NCBI GenBank assembly: GCA_011109175.1
Contig: RDEW01000016.1
Span: 245,349-309,348, forward strand
DNA from: Dicyema japonicum
Lineage: Eukaryota; Dicyemida; Rhombozoa; Dicyemidae
Direction: 5' to 3'
Length of the DNA stretch: 64,000 nt
The translations under genes were made by a program, and so were the position numbers. The notes beneath the pieces are model-generated. The model saw nothing but the letters and a program-made list of their open reading frames with translations. It was not told where the DNA came from and ran no database searches. Shown one piece after another: positions 56,122 through 64,000 of the stretch (position 1 is the stretch's first letter; the number at the start of each line of letters is the position of its first letter).

Positions 56122-56422
56122 TTAATTAGCAGGCACTTCCTTAGGTTTTTTAATGGAAGAACCAAGTTTCTTTAACAATTTTGTGTTCTTCAATGAAGAA
56201 TGCCCGTTTTATGGTATTCTTGACACAACTTGTGACATCTAATTCCCACCATATATGCGAGTGACTGTCTTGGCCTTCATTGGGAGACGGGACTTCATGG
56301 CAGGGCGTGCAGGAGTTATTCCTTTCAGTTTCTCTTTGCAAATAGCACACTTTAACTACTGACTTTCTCTTCTTTTAAGTACTGTACAGTAAGGCGACAC
56401 CAGGAGTACGTATTCTAATAAT
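56122..56422 (-). pseudogene. RPL34: Ribosomal protein L34 (eL34) pseudogene
   Basis: Minus-strand fragments in three frames give, in order: IRTPG, YLKRRES, CAICKEKLKGITPARPAMKS, RLPMKAKTVTRIYGG, CHK-CVKNTIKRAFFIEEHKIV and a short Lys-rich tail. The order and spacing match eL34 of the large ribosomal subunit. At least three single-base frame shifts (near 56239, 56228 and 56170), an in-frame TAG before the CxxC block, and loss of the N-terminus make it non-functional. No micro-introns are needed, so it may be a retrocopy. A working copy should exist elsewhere. Confidence 0.8.
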
Positions 56423-56759
56423 TATATTATAATTAATAACATCTTCTTTCTGTTTGATTTGTGTTGTATGGCTTTTTTACGGGTTAATTGGAACTCGTGA
56501 ACATTCACACTAACAACACGTTGGAAATTTAAATATTTAATTTTATATTATTAATAATTTTATTTATATTATAATTTTCAGATGATTTTATTATTTTAAT
56601 TTCTGATTTGTATAATGTTAAACTTCAAGATTACTGAATATTATCAAACTCTACTAAAAAGAAGACCAGGGCATAGTTGTTTGTGCTGTTGAGATTAGTT
56701 GTGAAGTGATTCGACAACAATATTTACAATGTCATTTTGGCTGAGGTGGTGACGTCCTT

Positions 56760-57980
56760 CTCATCTCATGTCGTATACGCGTTTGAATGATTCTTCCTGC
56801 AGAGGTCGAATACTTAAAAAACAACAGTGCAACATTTCTGGCTATGCGACTTATGCGGAGGAAAAACCTATAGGGAAGCTTCTTTCGGACGACAGAAATG
56901 CAAAAACAATTGGAATTGCTGCCAAACAGACAGAATTTGTCACATCGCACTTTGAACAACTGTTATTGTGAGAGGAGAGATATTGGATTCCAGACACCAA
57001 CGGATCATCATACCGGAGGATGTCTCCGGAGTTATAAGAAGCTCAAGATCTGTAGACATTCTTCGAAAAACTCATTGAGGTGCTGAAAGTTTCATTGAGG
57101 ACTAGGTCATTCTAATACTGATACTCCCATCAAACACAGGGTTACGGGTGCGTATTGAAAACTGTATGTCGTAAGAATCGGCACATCTCACGGAGACTCC
57201 TTTTCTCCGATATTGTTCGCTATAACTTGAATAGACTCTATGAGGTCTCCGAAGTATTACAGAGACGATATTATGGAATTTTTTACGCCGATTATATTGA
57301 CTTGTCTCAAGTAACGAAGAAGCACTTTGATATCTCCTGGAGGTAGCCAAATGGTCTCTATTAGTGAACACTTCGAAAGCGCATATAGTCGAGATCATGC
57401 GCACCACGCTCTATCGAAAACTGGAGGAAGACCATAAAACTTTTTTCTCGGAGACTCCGAAGACATTGCGAGAAGGAAATTGTTATCTACGATTACCATG
57501 CAAAAGATTATGAAAGGATGATCCAAAGACTGCCCATCACATGAGGCTTTCGTGAAACCATCCTTACGTAAAATTCTGGAACATGGAATCTCGAAAACCG
57601 ATAGACAAAAGCTCGACTCTTTTCATAGTAAGCAGTTTCGGTCTCTCTTGGGATTAAAGTGACTAATGTTTGTAAGAAGTGAAGCATTGTACAAAATATG
57701 CTCTTCTGACCTCTGAGTACCCTGATCATGAGGACGCGTTGGAAACTGTTTGACACATTCTAAGAATGGAACGAGACTTGCCAGTTAACGTCATCATACA
57801 AGAATTCTTCGAAACATCTGAGGAAAATTTTCGAGGTCGTCTACGTACAACGTTTCACAAAATTTTTAACGGTGACTTATGACCAGTCAACAGAACACTA
57901 AGGGACGGTGAAGACTTCAGTAGTCTGCTAAGTCTGGCATTGAACAGGAGAGGGTGGGAGAGACTAGTATCGAGGATCAG
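56760..57980 (+). mobile_element. Non-LTR RT remnant
   Basis: A frame near 57200-57340 reads FSDIVRYNLNRLYEVSE and IFYADYIDLSQVT (a YADY box, as in the element at 16653). The 3' part ends LALNRRGWERLVSRIS near 57980. Many stops. Confidence 0.5.
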
Positions 57981-57984
57981 TTAG

Positions 57985-58735
57985 TATGATTTTATGTTGT
58001 TGTTAATAATAATATCTACTTTGTCTAAGAATTCCTTATTGGTCTCTGTTTTCTTCTAAGAGGCATCATGTGATCTACATGTTTCAAAAGACCTCCAGTA
58101 ATTCGGGCTTTTTAAGATGGTTTTGGATTATCACATTAAATAAAATTCCTGAAAAGCTTATTGGTAAGTTAACAGAAAAAGATTTATAGAGTGATAAGTT
58201 CTCAGAGAAATATATGTCAATTGTACAAAATATGAAAAGAGTAGTATCAAGATTCGATGGATTTGATAAAACCTCTTCTTATTCAAGAGACGATGGGATA
58301 TCTGTTTCAAGATAAGGAGCATTACAAAAAGGTTGCAGCTATCATAAATCACAGTGATTTAAGACGTCTAACAGAAAGTAGACCTTTAAAAAGCAACACA
58401 ATATTTCTTCATAACTATTTCTTGAAAAAATAAACTCGTAGGTAGAAAAATCAGATTTGAATTGACTTTAAAAATAAATTGTGAAATGGAAATACAAAAC
58501 GGAAAAATTATAGTTCTTAGGGATTTCATAGATATTTTGATTTATTTTTGATAGCTTACAAAAATACTACTTATTTCACTCACGTGGGGAAATGCGTTTT
58601 TAATTCTGAGAGCTGCCAGCTTTGATAAAAAAACTCTTAGTAGTTGTTAATCGATATTATTATAAGATTTCTTGATCATAAACTCACTTAAAGTTTCCTA
58701 TAACAACGTCATCTCCCTGTCCTAACGAATACTGA
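57985..58735. other. No recognisable gene
   Basis: AT-rich spacer with one CACGTG (58581). Confidence 0.35.
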
Positions 58736-58739
58736 ACTT

Positions 58740-59150
58740 AGTAAGAACACTTATTGGATACTAAAAAAGCTGCTTATACTCAATGTTATGCTCACTCTAT
58801 AAAACAACCGACAATCAGCTATGGCTGTGCTGCATGAAGGATAATCCTGTCCAATACGAATCTAAAGAAGATCAATATATTTCAAGCAACAGTCACTAGA
58901 ACTCTACAAAGGTTTTACGTGCCGCTAAGACTAGCTCTTTTCTAAGCACTTGTCAGGAGAACGGGGACCCTATTGACACCCTCAAAGTTTCTAAAAGTAA
59001 CACATGCATACAGGAAGTGCGTCGGATCTCGGGACAAACACTGAAAAAAGATGAGATGGCTGGTTAAAGAAGCTGGGATAAATTGAAGGCTACGTATTTC
59101 CCTTTTAATTTGTTAGTGATTCTTGGTTTTAAATAAATTTACAAATAATA
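58740..59150 (+). mobile_element. Non-LTR 3' remnant
   Basis: Traces of the thumb (KQPTISYGCAA) and a 3' end with AAATAAATTTACAAAT. Heavily decayed. Confidence 0.4.
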
Positions 59151-59457
59151 AGCTATTACTTTTCAAAAATTGAATGTGAATAATTAGTTAATTAGTCAAG
59201 CTTTACTAACTGGTAGGCTCCGTCGTGATTGCTGGGTTATTTAACTCTCTTGTAAGACATAGTTGACAAAGTTATTATATCAATGAATCTCATTATGTTT
59301 GTCATTCTTCACAAAGATCTTATAAAATTACATACTAAAATCAGTTGATAAGAAAAGTATTATAACCTCGAAATTAGTTTTCCATAATTCCCATCAAGAT
59401 TTAGGTGACTCTTTTATAGACGTCGACACTTCATTAGTTCTTAAATTAGTTTTTGCA

Positions 59458-59745
59458 TGGCAAGTAATGGCGCAGTGTAACGGTTGCCGGGGAAAAGGCC
59501 TAAAAGTCTCTAGTTCGAGTCCCGATACTGTACATTTCGGTTGAAGACTCCACGCATCAATATCTTCTAGCTTGAGGAGTGACGCTGTCATCGGTGAACA
59601 CTTTACTGCGGAATCGGATCGTCTTTATAGGACATACTCACAATAAAAAGAAAACAAAGTGAAGAGCATTCCTGGATTCTCTCTCGTCGATTAGCTATGA
59701 TAAATGTTCTTTGCTTAAAATAAAGTATATATGGCTCTCGTGAAA
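59458..59745 (+). repeat. SINE-1 copy with tRNA-like head
   Basis: The A-box-like TGGCGCAGTGTAACGG and the B-box-like AGTTCGAGTCCC are about 35 nt apart. Then the shared body: GGAGTGACGCTGTCATCGGTG, CTGCGGAATCGGATCGTC, AAGTGAAGAGCATTCCTGG. Confidence 0.7.
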
Positions 59746-60038
59746 CTGCTTAAAAATGGCAAGAAATCAACAAATTAGATTCATGAGAGATTAGACATTT
59801 TAAAAGAAAATGAAGGATTTTCAAAGAATTACTTAATATTCTGTCAAATAACCGATTTCCAGAATGAATATTAACAAACAAAAACAACCTCCAACAAGTC
59901 TTATTACATCCGCCCACATAGACTGCATTAAATGGTTAATAATTAGAGTAGGTCGTGGGAAACTAACTCTCGGCAGAATCAAAGAATAACTCTAATGGAG
60001 AGATAAAGCATATAATCAAAGACCAATTCATTAATAAT
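59746..60038. other. Intergenic spacer, 3' of TRAP1
   Basis: AT-rich; no feature seen. Confidence 0.4.
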
Positions 60039-62334
60039 TTAATACTTTTCCAATAACTTAGCCAATAATTCATTAATCTGTGAAACCATCATTTTGGGGT
60101 CATCACACAGTCCAGCATTGGCTAAAGCATTATCATACAACTGATTCAACAACATCACTGATAATGTCTCATCCTTGTCCCTCAATCTATGCATACTCAT
60201 CACTATGGGATGTCTTGGAGTCAATCTTTCAACAAATACTTTGGATTTATCTCCAACACTCCTTGAGTGAGCTGTTGCTTCAGTACAGTGTCCTTCTCTG
60301 TCAAGCTTGTCTTCAAAAAATGTCTGATAGCTCCCAAATCCTTCACATTAAGGACCGCTGGGTGGCTTTCGAGGACATTGGTAGTCCTGACATCTCTGAC
60401 TTTGTTTCCTAGGGACTTTTTCATCCACGTGGTCAAGGAAGTTGACTCCTCATTCGTCAATCTACTTCCATCTAAGGATAATTCTAATCTCAACCAACAG
60501 TCTCCACGTGTTTCCTATCGAAATTGTCCTCATCCACGATGCTCTCAACTGATTTCAGTGTACACGTGTCGAACTGAGCCAAATTCATTAAAACGAGTTC
60601 GTCATGCTGTTCTGTGCAAAGAAGAACCTCAGAATCTTTTCTTCGCATAGCCTCCATGTAAGGCGAGGATTCTGCTACAGTCCGACTAATTTTACACATG
60701 GATTCACTTTGGAGCCAAAAAATAGTAGATAGTACGAGATCCCCCAGTCATTCGATTTCTGTACTCTTCAAGACTTGTCTTTTGGCCGGCTGGTAGTTTG
60801 GAAGACTCAAATCTGATTAGTTTTCCGATCTCTTCCTACAAGAGAGTCAAATAATGAATTCTACTCGTTCAGTCTGGTCAGAGGAAAGCACTAATCCCTC
60901 CCTGATAAACATCCCAAAGTCTGAGTAGAACTGCAGGTAGTCTTCTGGTTCTTCCTTCGACTTGATCTGCAAGAACTTAACAATCTTCATGGCCAATGTT
61001 GACTTGATCTTCGAAATGAGCACGTGGTCCTGTAGCATCTCCCGGCTGATGTTCAGAGGAATGTCTTCACAGTTGACCACGCCTATAAATAACGACCCCA
61101 CGTGGATACCTTTGAGAAATCTTAGCCAACGAGGAAGAATGTTCTTGGCCTTCTCCATAATCATGACCTTTCTGCAGTATAGACTTACAGCAACGTCTCC
61201 GTCACGTGCCAAATCCACCAAGGCTGAGAATTAGTTCAGAACAAACTAGGTTTGTATTTGGGTACATAAAGTACAGCACTCATGCACGTGGGTGCCTCAG
61301 TTCTGAACTGATAGGTAAACCTAGGTCCCAGACTCTCAGAGGTCCCTCCAGAAATGTAGCGAAAGAAATTGGTATGGTCGTCCATAGAGACTTTCTTAGG
61401 ATCGGCCAACCAAATGGGCTGAAATTAAATAAAATAAAGAACTTCAATCAAATCAAGTCTTATCGTTCACGTAGATCGGAAATGTAAAGAAATTGCAGTA
61501 CTTTTTAACAATTTCTAACAAAATATCAAATCACAGCAACCAATTATCTTCTCTGGCTTGGAGAACTCCAAAGCTGTGTCCCTTAGTTCGATGTTGACCA
61601 ATGTTCCCCTGTTGACCCCCTCAGCCTCTGCCAAACTGAACTCTCCTGTCCTAAGGAATAAGTCCTATCAAATACCCGTCGGATTGCCAGCAGTAAGCGA
61701 CAGATCCCGGCTTGTAGGAGCGGGAAAAAACAGAGACCCGAGACCCGGTAATAAAGGAAGAGTAGAAACCGACGCCAAACTGACCAATCAGCTTTTCTGA
61801 GGAGAATGAGTCGAGTTTTTGAGCAAATTCTTGTGACCCCGATTTAGCGATGACTCCAAGATTCTTCATAAGCTCATCTCTGGTCATTCCGATGCCAGAA
61901 TCCTGATATTGACTCAAACGAGTACTTGTATGCTCAAAGTCTTCTTCTCGGGGTCACAGAATATGTTTATTTGGAGGGGAAGTTCGGGATTAGTCATTTC
62001 TTCACCAGAAGAACTCATAAAGCGCAGTTTTTCTAGAGCATCACTGGAGTTGGAGATGAGTTCTCTGAGGAAGACCTTAATTTACTACATTTATGACCTC
62101 TTTGTCTGAATAGAGTGAATTTGCTATTATATTGAGGAGTTTGGTTGTTTCCGTTTGAAATGGGTTATGTTCGGGTTGGCCTACCACTGTTGGAGATGAG
62201 TGGACTGCACGAAAAAGTGTGAGGGGATAAAATGTTGAAGGTAATCTTACTGTGATGATAATAAAATTGCTACTCCTTGAGAAATTTCGTGATAGTAAAA
62301 ATAGTCTCTTTGAGATTTCACGTGTTGAAAACAT
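60039..62334 (-). CDS. TRAP1: TRAP1, mitochondrial HSP90 chaperone, 12 exons
   Basis: Exons: 62334-62098, 62075-61926, 61902-61676, 61650-61541, 61514-61471, 61418-61247, 61223-61110, 61082-60865, 60835-60708, 60685-60495, 60471-60240 and 60213-60039. They sum to 1,998 nt, 665 aa (human 704). Introns are 22, 23, 25, 26, 52, 23, 27, 29, 22, 23 and 26 nt. The N-terminus is Arg/Ser/Phe-rich, as in a mitochondrial targeting peptide. The GHKL ATPase site has [20 protein letters not shown] and [11 protein letters not shown]. The middle domain has [12 protein letters not shown] and [13 protein letters not shown]. The C-terminal dimerisation domain has [16 protein letters not shown] and GLCDDPKM. It has no cytosolic MEEVD tail. 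HSP90 chaperones fold clients using ATP. The gene carries eight CACGTG sites. The 44-nt exon between introns 4 and 5 is the least certain. Confidence 0.95.
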
Positions 62335-62419
62335 TGGAAATTTTAAATATAATTTATTTTTGTGACTTTAAATTTTAATTAAATATAAATAAAAATTGTT
62401 TACTTTATTCGATTCCCAG

Positions 62420-62645
62420 AATGGATTTTTTTAGGCATGTTGTCCGCTCTGGTTCCCTGGAAAAAGCAATATTACTGGGAAGAAAAGACCTGGCCGACCG
62501 AGGACTCGGTGGCTGTCTACGGTGGAAGACGTAACGGGAATACTTATATCAAGGCTACTCCAAATTGCAACGGATTGGGGAGAGTGAAGGAAACTCCTTC
62601 ATGAGATCTCCAAGGGTCGGACACGACTTAATTGGACAACATAAC
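62420..62645 (+). mobile_element. RTE/L1-like non-LTR C-terminal fragment
   Basis: It reads FRHVVRSGSLEKAILLGRKD, then after slips LLHEISKGRTRLNWTT-stop. This is the usual FxGHVxRxxxLEK...W..L...I..GR.RL.W C-terminus. It starts 86 bp upstream of TRAP1. Confidence 0.65.
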
Positions 62646-62649
62646 TTAA

Positions 62650-63705
62650 CATTCGATTCCCGCACCACTACCTTCTGTTCGAAGGATTTCGTACTTTTCT
62701 GTCCTTTCATAAATCCTCAGAGTCGTGTGTTGATCTACCTGTCTCAGGAGACGCCAAATGCCCGGCCAGCATCCAAAAAGGATCAATCATCTCACTATTT
62801 TTCCAACAATGGCCAATTATAATAAATAGAATAAGTTTCCCTCCAACAGTGGGAATTGGATATACCTCAATTATACGTTAATCACTCTTTATTTTGTTCG
62901 GTAAATAACCAAACTTCATTTTAATATTTCAGTGCTTTCTTGGGTTTATTAATTTTAACTTATCATCAAAAAAAACCTCATTCTATAAGTGAATGAAGAA
63001 GCCCCTACTTCATGACTATTTCCTCTCAAAATTACTAGCAAAACTCGCTCAAATAACCAGCGACACTCGCGAAGATCATCACAATGTCGGGAAATATGAC
63101 TCCCAAGTCGATTCAGAAATTTCAGTGTAGAGATCCCATAACACCATTAGTCTCTATAGTAAGAGGAGTTTAAGTAAGAGTATCACTCCATCGAATAACT
63201 TAGCATAGTTCTTGTTGCCGACGTTTCGGGTCTCATAGTGGCCGAGTAGTATATGGAAGAAGCCTTAAAATTAATATTGTTACTACTAATAATTATCTCT
63301 AATTACTACGATGTTGTTTGAGTGGTTGATAATTTTAATAATGTCGATGTTCTTATCATACTCTCAGTCTGTCTAGTCTACACCGTGCACGACCTCAGTA
63401 AACTACGGAGACGTGCGAGGAGGAAAGTTATATAGAGAAAACTGGGAGAACAGATAGTGAAGACTCTAAGTATTCATAAACTTATGGGTAACGCGGGAAT
63501 ACATTTAACTTATCTCGTTCTAGAAAAATTTAGATCTTGTTCTACCATAGAATAGGCTTACGAGTATTAAGAGTTTACTTAACAAAATGCTTACAATATT
63601 AGGTAACCTCATCACACAGTCACAACTAATCAAAAAGGAAACCATCTAGTGTCCAAAAATCACTCATTTTTAGACGCAAGAGTTTTCACAATCTTTATAA
63701 GTGGA
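62650..63705. other. No recognisable gene
   Basis: AT-rich sequence without a supported feature. Confidence 0.35.
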
Positions 63706-63709
63706 TTAT

Positions 63710-63800
63710 TATTATAACCCCAGGATCACTGGGTCAAAGAGAAAGAAATAAGAGTTCTCATAACTAAGTGATTCCAGACCGACGAGGGAGAGGACGAGAA
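63710..63800 (-). mobile_element. Family C retroposon tail
   Basis: It matches 38070-38160 over nearly its whole length (CCCCAG.ATCACTGGGTCAAA, then AACTAAGTGAT.CCAGAC). It ends in ATT repeats. Confidence 0.65.
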
Positions 63801-63869
63801 AGCGGAGTGGAGAGTCAAGCACTGCTCTTCTTAACGCACAAACATTTTACCAATGGATTTAATATAAAT

Positions 63870-63985
63870 AAATAAAATTATTCCAAAGACCAAGGGTGAA
63901 ACCAAACTAACTAATTCCTTAATCCTGATGAGTTCATAAAAACCTTCACACAAGATCAATGATTCAGAAGAATGTTTGGGGAGCT
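63870..63985 (-). mobile_element. Family A 3' tail
   Basis: The minus strand gives TTAGTTAGTTTGGTTTC and CCTTGGTCTTTGG, preceded by a C-terminal trace, as in the other family A ends. It runs toward the window end. Confidence 0.5.
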
Positions 63986-64000
63986 GAAGTCGATTCTAGA

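Noticed and set aside
60267-60650. Long plus-strand frames opposite TRAP1
   Set aside because: Antisense shadows of TRAP1 exons.
62565-62822. 85-codon plus frame upstream of TRAP1
   Set aside because: It overlaps the RTE-like C-terminus in another frame and has no motif of its own.

Overview
The window looks like about 64 kb of an AT-rich, repeat-laden nuclear genome of an animal with extremely small introns. Seven host genes can be modelled with reasonable support: a C2H2 zinc-finger gene, PIG-O, thymidylate kinase, a rhodopsin-like GPCR, BBS4, CC2D2A and TRAP1. Splitting them at introns of about 19-29 nt (a few of 41-52 nt) restores full-length proteins. Summed exon lengths of PIG-O, TRAP1, DTYMK and the zinc-finger gene are exact multiples of three. 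A GPCR, two ciliary genes and metazoan-type transposons (Tigger/pogo, hAT-ZBED5-like, jockey/CR1-like) indicate a metazoan. Introns centred on 22-26 nt are best known from dicyemid mesozoans, so a dicyemid is my best guess and an orthonectid the main alternative. This is inference.

Layout. 0-3 kb: a hAT remnant with a Tigger element inside it, which itself contains a SINE-like repeat. 3-14 kb: non-LTR retrotransposon debris, a second Tigger, an R2-like element, a CR1/jockey-like element with an intact 2A ribosome-skipping motif, and tRNA-derived SINEs. 14.7-15.5 kb: zinc-finger gene. 16.6-20.3 kb: three jockey-like fragments, one with an 18-bp target-site duplication. 20.4-22.7 kb: PIG-O. 22.8-27.6 kb: decayed repeats and an endonuclease/RT element with a broken 2A motif. 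27.7-28.4 kb: thymidylate kinase. 28.5-36.8 kb: repeats, tandem arrays and a possible very small gene. 36.9-37.9 kb: intronless GPCR. 38.0-39.9 kb: a Ginger-type DNA transposon with 42-bp terminal inverted repeats, a 5-bp target duplication and four micro-introns in its integrase gene. 40.5-49.7 kb: BBS4 and CC2D2A, both on the minus strand. 49.8-60 kb: repeat debris and an RPL34 pseudogene. 60.0-62.3 kb: TRAP1. 62.4-64 kb: repeat ends.

The host genes do not form an operon. BBS4 (BBSome) and CC2D2A (ciliary transition zone) are both ciliary and share a strand, with about 2.9 kb of transposon debris between them. PIG-O belongs to GPI-anchor synthesis, DTYMK to dTTP synthesis and TRAP1 to mitochondrial protein folding. 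The hexamer CACGTG is strikingly frequent inside the host genes. Repeats are labelled here as family A (jockey-like, conserved C-terminus plus 3' tail), family B (a related 3' tail), family C (short 3' tail ending near an ATT run), family R (elements ending in an 'RQRIGIA..RG'-like C-terminus), SINE-1 and SINE-2. These are my own labels.
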